From CAZMOK01 sp964567785 (GTDB lineage Bacteria; Bacteroidota; Bacteroidia; Bacteroidales; JAGOPY01): a stretch of 64,000 bases of DNA. The stretch is taken from positions 93,788-157,787 of the forward strand of contig CAZMOK010000001.1 of assembly GCA_964567785.1 (NCBI GenBank), read 5' to 3'. Shown one piece after another: positions 1 through 9,136 of this stretch (the stretch's first letter is position 1; the number at the start of each line of letters is the position of its first letter). The position numbers and the translations under genes are program-made. The notes under the pieces were generated by a model, which made no database searches, was not told where the DNA came from, and worked only from the letters and a program-made list of their open reading frames with translations.

Positions 1-405
1 GATCTTACCGTACCGGAGGAGTGCTTAAAGGATGAGCAATTTGTTGTCGATAAGGACGCAAAACAGATCCTGCATCCTGTAAAACTGAAGTTCGACTATT
101 TCGAGGCAGGTGAAATACAAATATCGTCAGATCCTGCGGAGGCATTCATCGATCCGGTTAAACTAACTTATCCGCTCATTTTGCGTAAATGGAGAGAAGG
201 TGATACATTCAGGCCTCTTGGAATGAAAGGCACCAAAAAACTAAGTGACTTTTTCATCGACAATAAGATCGAAATCTCTCAAAAAGAGAAAACATGGCTT
301 CTCTGTTCCGGCAATGAGATTGTCTGGGTGATAGGGCTGCGCCTCGACAACAGGTTCAGGATCACTCCATCCTCCGGTAGTATGCTCAGGATTAGACTGC
401 TATAA
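1..405 (+). CDS. tilS: tRNA(Ile)-lysidine synthetase, C-terminal part
   Basis: TilS uses ATP to convert the wobble cytidine of the CAU-anticodon tRNA(Ile) into lysidine, so that the tRNA reads AUA as isoleucine in the cytoplasm. The frame is open from base 1, so the start lies outside the window and 134 codons remain. The visible part is the TilS C-terminal substrate-recognition domain: the stretch WREGDTFRPLGMKG at bases 190-231, then KKLSDFF and the closing GLRLDNRFR motif, all typical of the family. The catalytic PP-loop domain is not in the window. The gene is followed by about 95 bases and then dsbD, which has its own promoter-like box. Confidence 0.85.
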   Translation, partial: DLTVPEECLKDEQFVVDKDAKQILHPVKLKFDYFEAGEIQISSDPAEAFIDPVKLTYPLILRKWREGDTFRPLGMKGTKKLSDFFIDNKIEISQKEKTWLLCSGNEIVWVIGLRLDNRFRITPSSGSMLRIRLL

Positions 406-471
406 TATACTCTTATTTAGATTCTTTTATAAATACAGTGTAGCGGTGTATATCCGCTTACCTGAATTTTA

Positions 472-479
472 TAACTTTG
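472..479 (+). promoter_or_regulatory. Bacteroidota -7 box upstream of dsbD
   Basis: TAACTTTG matches the TAnnTTTG consensus of the Bacteroidota primary sigma factor exactly and ends 21 bases before the dsbD ATG at 501. No clear TTG -33 element is seen 19-21 bases upstream, so the call rests on the -7 box and its position. Confidence 0.5.
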
Positions 480-500
480 CAAACCAAAAAATAATTAAAC

Positions 501-2549
501 ATGAAGAAATTCAGGGCGGTTCTTTCTGCAATAGTCCTACCAATTATTTTAGGAAGCCTATCTCTCCAGGCACAGATCCTGGAGCCTGTTAAGTGGACCT
601 TCGATTCAAAGGAAATTTCATCTGATGAGGTTGAAATTCAGTTCATTGCTGATATTGACCCGGGTTGGCATGTCTATTCTACCGATATTCCCGAAGGAGG
701 GCCAATACCTACTTCATTCAATTTTGTTGACAACGATAACTATGAGCTTTCAGGCGAATTGGAAACTCCCGAAGCCATTGAAAAGTTTGATAAGGCCTTT
801 GAAATGAACCTTGAATATTACGGGGAGAGGGCAGTCTTTTCGCAGAAAGTAAAGCTAAATACCGAAGAACCCTTTGTTATACAGGGCGAGCTTGAGTTCA
901 TGGCATGCGATGACAGTCGCTGCCTGCCGCCTGCCTATGTCGAATTTGCTTTTCCTGTTAACGGGGCTGACGTATCTGATGCTTCTATGGCTGAAAGTGC
1001 CGATGAGGCAGAAAGTGGAATGGCCTTCCTCGACGAAGCGGGACCTGAAGAGGTTAAAAAAACACAGACTGAAGAGAAAGAAGGTTCGGAATCACTGCTG
1101 GCCTTTTTTCTCATTGCCCTGGGAGTTGGCTTTGTCGGGTTGCTAACGCCTTGCGTATACCCTATGATCCCGATGACTGTTTCATTTTTTATGAACCAGA
1201 GCCAGAGCAAGGCGAGAGGGAGGATGCAGGCCCTGGTGTTCGGATTTTCGATCATTTTCATTTACACGGTAGTGGGAGTGCTCGTTTCTGTGATCTTTGG
1301 CGCTGAGGCCATAAAAAGCGTCAGCGACCACTGGCTCACTAACCTGATATTCTTCCTGCTTTTTGCAACTTTTGCAGCCTCATTCTTCGGGATGTTCGAA
1401 ATAGTTCTGCCAAGCTGGCTTACCAGTAAATCTGACAAGCAGGCCGATAAGGGAGGATTTATCGGCTCATTTTTCATGGCGCTCACCCTGGTGCTCGTGT
1501 CTTTTTCCTGTACGGCTCCATTTGTGGGCGGTATCCTTGTTGAAGCTGCCACAGGTGAGTTCCTCAAACCAACCGTAGGGATGTTTGGCTTTTCGCTTGC
1601 ATTTGCCATAGTATTTACACTGCTTGCCTTGTTCCCCGGATGGCTTGGAAAGATGCCCAAATCAGGCGGCTGGCTTAATTCAGTCAAGGTTGTCCTTGCT
1701 TTCCTGATCCTGGCAATAGGCATGAAATATTTACTCGTGCCCAATGTGGCGCTCAACTGGGGAATTACCCGTGAGATCTACCTTGCCATCTGGATCGTGC
1801 TGTTCACATTACTTGGTTTCTATCTTCTTGGTAAGATAAGGTTTTCCCACGACAGCCCGGTCAACCACTTAAGCGTTCCACGGTTGCTACTTGTCATAAT
1901 ATCTTTCAGTTTTGTATTTTACCTGGTTCCGGGATTGTTCGGTGCACCCCTGAAAGCTGTCTCCGGTTACCTTCCTACAGAATCTTCATGGGACCTTGAT
2001 GAAATCATCCGGGAGAACACGAGGAACATTTCAGTTGTGAGCCAGGGAAGCGGGAATTCCACTGCAAACCTTTGTGATGAGCCTAAATACGATGATATCT
2101 TTGAGCTTCCCCACGGACTGCAGGGTTATTTTGAATACGAACAGGCTTTAGCCTGTGCAAAGGAACTTAACAAACCCCTGTTTGTCGATGTAAAAGGACA
2201 TGCATGCACCAATTGTAAGGTAATGGAAAAGAATGTCTGGCCAGATCCTGAGGTGCTCAAGCGGCTCAGGGAGGATTTTGTAATTGTCGCCCTTTATGTT
2301 GACGACAAGACAAAACTGCCCGAGGATGAATGGATCACATCATCCTTCGACGGTAAAGTGAAGAAAACCATCGGCAGGAAGAACACAGACTTCCAGATCA
2401 CCAGGTTCGGGGTTAATGCCCAGCCTTATTATGTAATTATGGGGCATAACGATGATGTTCTCACTGAACCGGTGGGATTTGTTCCCGATGTTGATGAATA
2501 CATTGATTTCCTTGACAGCGGCGTGCAGGCTTTCAACGAAAAATACTAG
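501..2549 (+). CDS. dsbD: DsbD-type thiol:disulfide interchange protein
   Basis: Carries reducing power from cytoplasmic thioredoxin across the inner membrane to periplasmic thiol partners. Residues 1-25 form a signal peptide ending LQAQ. The periplasmic N-domain holds the cysteine pair C136/C141 (CDDSRC). The membrane domain starts near residue 198 and carries the two redox cysteines of the family, C218 in LTPCVYPMIPM and C337 in SCTAPF. The C-terminal thioredoxin-like domain has the CxxC pair C569/C572 (CTNC). The length, 682 residues, and the three-part order fit full-length DsbD rather than the shorter CcdA. Likely monocistronic, with a -7 box upstream. Confidence 0.93.
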   Translation: MKKFRAVLSAIVLPIILGSLSLQAQILEPVKWTFDSKEISSDEVEIQFIADIDPGWHVYSTDIPEGGPIPTSFNFVDNDNYELSGELETPEAIEKFDKAFEMNLEYYGERAVFSQKVKLNTEEPFVIQGELEFMACDDSRCLPPAYVEFAFPVNGADVSDASMAESADEAESGMAFLDEAGPEEVKKTQTEEKEGSESLLAFFLIALGVGFVGLLTPCVYPMIPMTVSFFMNQSQSKARGRMQALVFGFSIIFIYTVVGVLVSVIFGAEAIKSVSDHWLTNLIFFLLFATFAASFFGMFEIVLPSWLTSKSDKQADKGGFIGSFFMALTLVLVSFSCTAPFVGGILVEAATGEFLKPTVGMFGFSLAFAIVFTLLALFPGWLGKMPKSGGWLNSVKVVLAFLILAIGMKYLLVPNVALNWGITREIYLAIWIVLFTLLGFYLLGKIRFSHDSPVNHLSVPRLLLVIISFSFVFYLVPGLFGAPLKAVSGYLPTESSWDLDEIIRENTRNISVVSQGSGNSTANLCDEPKYDDIFELPHGLQGYFEYEQALACAKELNKPLFVDVKGHACTNCKVMEKNVWPDPEVLKRLREDFVIVALYVDDKTKLPEDEWITSSFDGKVKKTIGRKNTDFQITRFGVNAQPYYVIMGHNDDVLTEPVGFVPDVDEYIDFLDSGVQAFNEKY

Positions 2550-2639
2550 CCTGGTTATATTGCATTCCGATTTGTTAAGGAGTTGTTAATTCCGGACTGC
2601 CACAGGTTCGAATTGCATAGTTTTACAAAAAACCGACTC

Positions 2640-4382
2640 ATGAATTTCTCAGTAATCTCAATCAAGAATATTTTATTCGTCCTTTTTTTAACCGCTTTCC
2701 CTTTCCTGCTTAATGCCCAGCTTTTTCTGGATATCGATGCAGGCCTGAACGGCCTTGGCAGGAGCGAGGTTGAATGGGCTGATTATGACAATGACGGCGA
2801 CCTGGATGTGCTGGTTTCAGGACTCGACCAGGGTGATGTGCTTCATACGCTCATATACCGGAACGATGAGGGAACTTTCACGGATATACAAGCTGCCCTT
2901 CCCGGAATGAAGGAAGTGCGGGCCGACTGGGGGGATTATGATAATGACGGCGACCTTGACCTGGCCCTGGCAGGAAACACTGAAAATGGTGACAGATCAT
3001 TTATCTTCAAAAATAACGAAGGCAATTTTGAAGACATCGAAGCCGGACTTCCACCGGTCAGCACCGGAGATATCAAATGGGGCGACTATGACAACGACAG
3101 CGACCTCGACCTTTTTGTCACCGGTAACTGGATGGGAAAGCTGTTCAGGAACGACGACGGTACCTTCAATGATACAGGCCAGGATTTCGGTTTCTGGTCG
3201 AGCAGCTCGGTTGCCTGGGGCGACCACGATAACGACGGCGACCTTGATATCCTGCTCATGGGTGATAGCGGTGCAGGAGCCAAATCAAAGATATTCAGCA
3301 ATGAAAACGGTGTTTTTGCTGATACTGAAATTACACTGGGTGGTTTAATGGCAGGAACTGCCCACTGGGTTGATATGGACAATGATGGCGACCTTGATAT
3401 CAGCCTATCAGGTTATAACGATGCGCTGGAAGCCCAGTTCTACCTATATGAGAATGAAGGAGGAGGTGCTTTTGACCCCTATTATGGAGGTATAGAAGGC
3501 GTTGCCCTGAGTGCAGTGGATTGGGGCGACCTCGACAGCGATGGTGACCTTGACCTAATCATTTCGGGTAAGGCAACCGGTTGTGGTGCCTTCACCTCCG
3601 GTATCTACCGCAACGATTTTCCCTTCTTCGTAAAAATATCATCTTCGTTTATAACACTTTTCAGAGGTACTGCCAAATGGGCCGATTATGATAATGACGG
3701 CGACCTGGATTTTGCCATTTCCGGACTTACGGCATCAGAAAGCCCTGTTGCCCGGATTTACAGGAATACAGAAGGCATGAACCTCTTCACTGAAAATACA
3801 GCACCTGAAGCCCCGGGTTCCATAGAAGCAGTGCTCGACGGTAACACAGTCGCCTTTAACTGGGCCCGTGCCACCGATGAGGAGACCCCTGGCGAGGGTC
3901 TTTATTATAATTTCAGGCTCGGGACAACCGAAGGGGGAGGCGAGATCATCTCCTGTATGTCGCACCTCGAAAGCGGCGCAAGGAAGATCATCGGGATCGG
4001 CAATGCCAACCAGGATACCGCCTGGGTGATCAAAAGCCTCGATCCCGGTACATATTATTACAGCATACAGTCCATAGACCAGTGTTTTGCCGGTTCTGAA
4101 TTCACCCCTGTACAATCCTTTACCATTACAGCAACATCAGTGGATGACCTGGCGGAACCGGGAAGAATCACTATTTCCCCTAACCCCGCTGCACAATTCA
4201 TTAACATCAGTTCGGTGGGAAGTGCAAAAGTCATTATAGCCGACCTTAAGGGAAGTGTTATAAGAAATCAGGCCATTCAGGGAAATACCAGGATGGACAT
4301 CTCCGGTCTTCGAAGCGGGGTCTATTTTATCAGGATAGTTAACGATGAGGCTACTGAAAGCCTGAGGCTGATCAAAAATTAA
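2640..4382 (+). CDS. Secreted FG-GAP/VCBS repeat protein with T9SS sorting domain
   Basis: Probable cell-surface or secreted beta-propeller-like protein, substrate unknown. The frame opens at 2583 with a TTG, but the ATG at 2640 starts a clean signal peptide (MNFSVISIKN to LLNAQ), so I use it. Seven repeats of the type W-x-DYDNDGDLD-x(4)-G follow at about 40-60 residue spacing; the DxDxDGxxD core is the calcium-binding loop of FG-GAP/VCBS propellers. A fibronectin III-like domain follows (starting near PEAPGSIEAV), then a type A T9SS sorting domain beginning ISPNPAAQF and ending LRLIKN. A near-match -7 box, TAGTTTTA (2618-2625), precedes it. Exact target and function cannot be read from the sequence. 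Confidence 0.85.
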   Translation: MNFSVISIKNILFVLFLTAFPFLLNAQLFLDIDAGLNGLGRSEVEWADYDNDGDLDVLVSGLDQGDVLHTLIYRNDEGTFTDIQAALPGMKEVRADWGDYDNDGDLDLALAGNTENGDRSFIFKNNEGNFEDIEAGLPPVSTGDIKWGDYDNDSDLDLFVTGNWMGKLFRNDDGTFNDTGQDFGFWSSSSVAWGDHDNDGDLDILLMGDSGAGAKSKIFSNENGVFADTEITLGGLMAGTAHWVDMDNDGDLDISLSGYNDALEAQFYLYENEGGGAFDPYYGGIEGVALSAVDWGDLDSDGDLDLIISGKATGCGAFTSGIYRNDFPFFVKISSSFITLFRGTAKWADYDNDGDLDFAISGLTASESPVARIYRNTEGMNLFTENTAPEAPGSIEAVLDGNTVAFNWARATDEETPGEGLYYNFRLGTTEGGGEIISCMSHLESGARKIIGIGNANQDTAWVIKSLDPGTYYYSIQSIDQCFAGSEFTPVQSFTITATSVDDLAEPGRITISPNPAAQFINISSVGSAKVIIADLKGSVIRNQAIQGNTRMDISGLRSGVYFIRIVNDEATESLRLIKN

Positions 4383-4389
4383 AGATCTG

Positions 4390-4434
4390 AAAAAAAAACA
4401 GGCTGTAATCATTCATGAATACAGCCTGTGCTTT
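4390..4434 (-). terminator. Terminator hairpin between convergent genes
   Basis: A perfect 10-bp stem (ACAGGCTGTA at 4398-4407 with TACAGCCTGT at 4420-4429) lies between the FG-GAP gene and the dipeptidase. Read on the minus strand it is followed by eight U residues, the classical intrinsic terminator for the dipeptidase. On the plus strand the tail is poor in U, so it is weaker in that direction. Confidence 0.8.
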
Positions 4435-4454
4435 ATAAGATCTGAAGGAAATCC

Positions 4455-5825
4455 CTACTTCATCATTTCAGAGAAATACTTATAGAAGTGTGGAATTGTC
4501 TCAATTCCGTTATAGAATTGCTCCAGTGGATAGTTTTCGTTGGGCGAGTGGATTGCATCCGACTCCAGTCCGAATCCCATCAGTATCGATTTGATACCCA
4601 GGATCTGTTCAAAAGTTGAAATTATGGGGATGCTGCCACCGCTTCTTACCGGTACAGGCTTCTTTTTGTACACATCTGTATAAGCCTTTTCAGCTGCTTT
4701 ATAGGCAGTCATGTCGATGGGTGATACGTACGGCTGTCCGCCGTGCAATGCTTCAACCTTCACCTTAACGCCTGCGGGGGCGATCTTCTTGAAATGTTCT
4801 TCAAAAAGCTTACTGATCTTCTTATTGTCCTGGTTTGGAACAAGCCTCATCGAGATCTTTGCATGAGCTTTGGAAGCTATGACTGTTTTGGCACCCTCAC
4901 CGGTATAGCCGCCCCAGATGCCGTTCACATCGAGTGATGCCCTGATGCCGGTACGTTCCATAGTGGTGTAACCTTCCTCCCCGTATACTTCATCAATATC
5001 GATGGCTTTCTTGTATTCTTCGAGGTTGAAGGGGGCTTTGCCCATTTCTTCCCTCTCTTTTTGGCTTATTTCAATAACATCGTCGTAAAAACCGGGGATG
5101 TTGATCTTGTTGTTCTCATCGGTGAGGGAAGCGATCATTTTCGCCAGTATGTTGATGGGGTTGGCCACAGCACCGCCGAAAAGACCTGAATGCAGGTCAC
5201 GGTTAGGTCCGGTCACTTCCACTTCCATATAGCTCAGGCCACGGAGCCCTGTTGTTATAGATGGAATGTCGCTGGCGATCATACTTGTATCAGAAACAAG
5301 AATGACATCACCTTTGAGGAGGTCTTTGTTCTTTTCACAGAAAGCACCAAGATTAGGTGAACCGATCTCTTCTTCTCCTTCTATCATAAACTTGACATTA
5401 CAGGGAAGGTTACCTGTCTTCACCATCATTTCAAATGCCTTTGCGTGCATGAAAGCCTGGCCTTTATCATCATCGGAGCCCCTGGCCCAGATCTTGCCGT
5501 CTTTGATAACCGGCTCAAAAGGTTCGGTATTCCATTTTTCTATAGGGTCGACAGGCATTACATCGTAATGACCATAAACGATGACTGTGGGAAGCTTTTC
5601 GTCAATTATCTTTTCACCATAAACAACCGGGTTCCCTTCTGTTTCCATTATCACTGCCTTATCGGCACCTGCATCCAGGATGGTTTTCTTCCAGTATTCG
5701 GCTGCCTTAAGCATATCGTCTTTCCTGGCTGCCTCGGAACTGATGGACGGGATTTTGATCAGGTCGAACAATTCGTCGAGAAACCTGTCCTTGTTCTCTT
5801 CAATGTACTTCTTAACAAATTCCAT
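4455..5825 (-). CDS. M20 family metallo-dipeptidase
   Basis: Cytoplasmic zinc (or manganese) dipeptidase of the M20/M25/M40 group, closest in motif order to the PepV/CNDP-like dipeptidases. Visible metal and catalytic positions are H86 in GHYDVMP, the bridging aspartate of GSDDDKG (near D119), the GEEEIGS glutamates (E151-E153), D179 in VSDTS and the late histidine in DAIHSPNE. The 456-residue length suits the two-domain form with a dimerisation insert. No signal peptide is seen. It stands alone, convergent with the FG-GAP gene and divergent from the choice-of-anchor-L gene, and ends in the hairpin at 4390-4434. The exact dipeptide specificity cannot be assigned. Confidence 0.88.
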   Translation of the reverse strand: MEFVKKYIEENKDRFLDELFDLIKIPSISSEAARKDDMLKAAEYWKKTILDAGADKAVIMETEGNPVVYGEKIIDEKLPTVIVYGHYDVMPVDPIEKWNTEPFEPVIKDGKIWARGSDDDKGQAFMHAKAFEMMVKTGNLPCNVKFMIEGEEEIGSPNLGAFCEKNKDLLKGDVILVSDTSMIASDIPSITTGLRGLSYMEVEVTGPNRDLHSGLFGGAVANPINILAKMIASLTDENNKINIPGFYDDVIEISQKEREEMGKAPFNLEEYKKAIDIDEVYGEEGYTTMERTGIRASLDVNGIWGGYTGEGAKTVIASKAHAKISMRLVPNQDNKKISKLFEEHFKKIAPAGVKVKVEALHGGQPYVSPIDMTAYKAAEKAYTDVYKKKPVPVRSGGSIPIISTFEQILGIKSILMGFGLESDAIHSPNENYPLEQFYNGIETIPHFYKYFSEMMK

Positions 5826-6074
5826 AATTTGAAATTTTTAGGTCAGATGTTTTAATTTACTGATTATAAATAATTTAATTAAAATCATAAAAAATATCCC
5901 CGGGAAGAGGGGGATCCAGGCATATCCTGCAAAATAAAACGGAGAATGAACATTAACGCGTAAAGGTAGAAAATATTGGGAATGCGGCAATTATATCCGG
6001 TATCTTTTAATGTTAACAGTTCAATTGAACAAACGTTTTGATACATTGATAATTAGTTAATGTTCAATTATTAC

Positions 6075-6105
6075 TTGATAATATCAAGCAATCTGCATAT
6101 TTTTG
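6075..6105 (+). promoter_or_regulatory. Full Bacteroidota promoter for the choice-of-anchor-L gene
   Basis: TTG at 6075-6077, a 20-base spacer and TATTTTTG at 6098-6105 match the TTG-N19-21-TAnnTTTG promoter exactly. Transcription would start near 6112, which excludes the TTG at 6110 as a start codon and supports the ATG at 6167. Confidence 0.75.
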
Positions 6106-6166
6106 CATATTGAACAATACTGCCCAAAAAAGTCACTCCTGGCACTGGGTTGGAAAATCCGTCGCA

Positions 6167-9034
6167 ATGAACAGATCAAAGATCACATATACACTATTTA
6201 GTTTTATTCTTAGTCTGGGGGTTATCAATATATCGGCTCAGACAAATTACCTGGAAGTTAATGAAAATATTTCTCCGGAAGATCTGGTAGAGATACTGAT
6301 CGGCAACGGTGTTGAAGTTAGTAATGTATCCTATACCGGTGCTGACATAGCCAGGGGGGAGTTTTGGAACGGCCCTGGTAACATAGGGATCGGTGACGGT
6401 GTACTGCTTACTTCCGGGAGTATTGATATAGCAGTAGGGCCAAATACATCGGGAAGCGATGGAACCGATAATGGAGCCCCCGGTGATCCTGACCTTGAGG
6501 CCATTTCAGGTGTTTCATCGCATAATGCCTGTATCCTGGAATTCGATTTTGTACCGCAATCTTCAGTAGTTTCATTCAAATATGTATTTGCTTCGGAAGA
6601 ATACCACGAATACGCCGGTTCATCAGTAAATGATGCTTTCGGCTTTTTCATCAGTGGTCCGGGCATAACCGGTCCTTACACTAACAACAGCACAAATATT
6701 GCACTCATACCCCTGTCTTCCACTCCTGTATCGATCAATACAGTGAACAACGGTACGCAGAATCAGGGCCCCTGTACCAATTGCCAGTATTTTGTGCATA
6801 ACAGCGATCAGTTTGTGGAATACGATGCTTTTACAACAGTACTCACGGCTTGGTCGACTGTTACCCCCTGTGAAACCTATCATATCAAGCTTGCCATTGG
6901 GGATGGAGGGGATGGTATTTATGATTCAGGTGTTTTCCTGGAAGCCAACAGCTTCTCGGCTGTGGGCATTGAGAACCTGACCTCCTATACTCATTCCATG
7001 CACCAGTTTGCAATAGAAGGCTGCAACACGGCAACTGTCCTTTTCGAGCTTTCTGAAATGGCTGATGAAGACACCTGGCTGCCCATCGATGTAGAGGGCT
7101 CTGCTACAAATGGCGTGGATTATCTTGAATTGCCCGATTCGATCTTCTTCCCCATAGGCTATAGCCAGGCAGAAGTCGAGATCATACCTTTTGAGGATTA
7201 TGAAACGGAATGGACTGAAACGGTAAACATCATATATAACTCATCGCTCTGCGGGATAAACCTTGACACTGTTAGTGTACAGATCAAGGATTACGAGGAA
7301 ATGTACATCAATACCACACCTGATACTACCATTAACTGTAATACCTCTGCAACTATAGGTATTACCGATCTGGGTGGCTTTGATCCTTATACAGTGGTCT
7401 GGAGTACGGGTGATTCGACAGATTCCATTACAGTTGCGCCTTTGATAACCACTACTTACTATGCAACTGTGATCGGGTTATGCGATTCAACCAATACCGA
7501 CAGCATTACAGTCGTAGTTGACGGTCCTGAGGCAAATGCAGGGATTGACCAGAGCATACCGTATGGGACTACTGCCACTCTTGATGGCATTGCTACCAGC
7601 GGTTCGGGTGATTATGAATATCAGTGGGAGCCCTCAGATTTGCTTGATGACCCTACCAGTCCCACCCCCACAACCGATCAGCTCGAACTTACAACTGTAT
7701 TCACCCTTACCGTTACAGACCTTGCCGGAGGTTGCCAGGATGCAGACGAGGTAGTGGTGAACATAACCGGCGGACCGCTCGGTGTCAACCCAACAGCTGA
7801 TCCTTCATCCATATGCTATGGAACGGGGACTCAATTGCTTTCTTACGTAACAGGAGGTTCGGAAGACTACACCTATACCTGGACCTCTGATCCGCCGGGA
7901 TTCACTTCCGACATACCGGATCCGTTTGTTTACCCGGAAATTACCACAACTTATTTCCTCACAGTAAACGATGGCTTCAATGTTGCTAGCGGACAGGCAA
8001 CAGTTGTCATCTATCCTTCTCCCGAACCGGATGCCGGTGACGACAAGACCATACCACACGGAACTTATACTACTCTTTCGGGAGATGGTGCAGGGGGATC
8101 AGGCCATTTTGCCTATCACTGGGAGCCGGCCGACAAACTTATCAATCCGAATGCTCAGAATCCGGTAACTGCAAAGCTTTATGAAACCACCCTTTTCAGG
8201 CTGACAATTGAGGACATGGAAACCGGCTGTATGAGCCTTGAAGAAGACCTTATGACCGTGACAGTTGATGGCGGACCGCTTACTGTGGTGGCTGAGACTG
8301 AAGCTTCGGTCATTTGCGATGGCGATGGAACCCAGTTGTACGCCCTTGGCAGCGGAGGGAATTTTCCCAATTACGAGTATTCATGGACTTCCGATCCGTC
8401 CGGATTCACTTCCGTCGAACCTGAACCGTATGTGAATCCTGATGTTTCGACAGATTATTTCGTAGAAATAGATGATGGCTTTAACGTGAGTACCGGCCAG
8501 GTTACAGTAGAGGTGTCAGAACTGCCGGCAGTTGACCTGGGTACTGATGTTATGGCCTGTCCGTATGATTCTGTTACTTTATCGGTCAATATTCCGGGAA
8601 TGAGCTATTACTGGTCGAATGGGGATACCAGCAGGTCCATAAAGGTGGGCTCTACAGGTATCGGTTTTGATGTAAAGAACATGTCGGTGGATGTAGAAAA
8701 TGCCCTTGGCTGTGTTGGAACAGATGAGATACAAATCGTTTTTGATTTTTCGCAATGTTTTGGTATTGAAGAAAACCAGGGTCAGCTTGACGTGGATATT
8801 TTCCCGAACCCGGCAACAGGCCTTTTCAAACTGTCAATTGAAGCTGAAAAGGGAGATGTGGAGATAAGGATTACAAATGTTCACGGACAACATATCTATG
8901 ATAAATCATTCTCGGTAAGTGCTCCGGGACAGTTTGAAAAGGCCCTGGACATATCCTCCCGTCCGAAAGGCGTATATCTTATAAAAGTAATCCACAACGA
9001 TAAGATATTTACCGGCAGAATATTGAAAAACTAA
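6167..9034 (+). CDS. Choice-of-anchor L protein with Ig/PKD-like repeats and T9SS sorting domain
   Basis: Large secreted, probably surface-exposed adhesin-like protein. The ATG at 6167 begins the signal peptide (MNRSKITYTL to NISAQ); the frame extends back to a TTG at 6110, but that lies at the predicted transcription start. After the signal comes a choice-of-anchor L domain of about 230 residues (marks: GDGVLLTSG and FKYVFASEEY), a Calx-beta-like segment (FELSEMADEDTWLPIDV), and then alternating PKD/Ig-like modules: units like DAGDDKTIPHGTYTTL with YHWEPADKL, and units like SICYGTGTQLLSYV with YTWTSDPPGFTS, each present at least twice. The C-terminus is a T9SS sorting domain (IFPNPATGLFKL to TGRILKN). 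A rho-independent terminator follows. Ligand unknown. Confidence 0.88.
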   Translation: MNRSKITYTLFSFILSLGVINISAQTNYLEVNENISPEDLVEILIGNGVEVSNVSYTGADIARGEFWNGPGNIGIGDGVLLTSGSIDIAVGPNTSGSDGTDNGAPGDPDLEAISGVSSHNACILEFDFVPQSSVVSFKYVFASEEYHEYAGSSVNDAFGFFISGPGITGPYTNNSTNIALIPLSSTPVSINTVNNGTQNQGPCTNCQYFVHNSDQFVEYDAFTTVLTAWSTVTPCETYHIKLAIGDGGDGIYDSGVFLEANSFSAVGIENLTSYTHSMHQFAIEGCNTATVLFELSEMADEDTWLPIDVEGSATNGVDYLELPDSIFFPIGYSQAEVEIIPFEDYETEWTETVNIIYNSSLCGINLDTVSVQIKDYEEMYINTTPDTTINCNTSATIGITDLGGFDPYTVVWSTGDSTDSITVAPLITTTYYATVIGLCDSTNTDSITVVVDGPEANAGIDQSIPYGTTATLDGIATSGSGDYEYQWEPSDLLDDPTSPTPTTDQLELTTVFTLTVTDLAGGCQDADEVVVNITGGPLGVNPTADPSSICYGTGTQLLSYVTGGSEDYTYTWTSDPPGFTSDIPDPFVYPEITTTYFLTVNDGFNVASGQATVVIYPSPEPDAGDDKTIPHGTYTTLSGDGAGGSGHFAYHWEPADKLINPNAQNPVTAKLYETTLFRLTIEDMETGCMSLEEDLMTVTVDGGPLTVVAETEASVICDGDGTQLYALGSGGNFPNYEYSWTSDPSGFTSVEPEPYVNPDVSTDYFVEIDDGFNVSTGQVTVEVSELPAVDLGTDVMACPYDSVTLSVNIPGMSYYWSNGDTSRSIKVGSTGIGFDVKNMSVDVENALGCVGTDEIQIVFDFSQCFGIEENQGQLDVDIFPNPATGLFKLSIEAEKGDVEIRITNVHGQHIYDKSFSVSAPGQFEKALDISSRPKGVYLIKVIHNDKIFTGRILKN

Positions 9035-9053
9035 AAGAAGCTTTTAGGAATAC

Positions 9054-9087
9054 AAAGGCTGCGGACCAAACCGCGGCCTTTTTTATT
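9054..9087 (+). terminator. Intrinsic terminator after the choice-of-anchor-L gene
   Basis: AGGCTGCGG pairs with CCGCGGCCT across a short loop (one G-U pair) and is followed by a run of six T, a standard intrinsic terminator about 20 bases after the stop codon. Confidence 0.8.
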
Positions 9088-9108
9088 TCATCGAACAGTT
9101 ATAAATTA

Positions 9109-9116
9109 TACTTTTG
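9109..9116 (+). promoter_or_regulatory. Bacteroidota -7 box upstream of gap
   Basis: TACTTTTG matches TAnnTTTG exactly and lies 20 bases before the gap ATG at 9137. No good TTG -33 is visible. Confidence 0.5.
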
Positions 9117-9136
9117 CCCCAAAGGATTTTATTAAG

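Noticed and set aside
5826..6074. Gene or RNA in the AT-rich gap before the choice-of-anchor-L gene
   Set aside because: No open frame of note, no tRNA-like fold by eye; only the promoter at its right end is supported.
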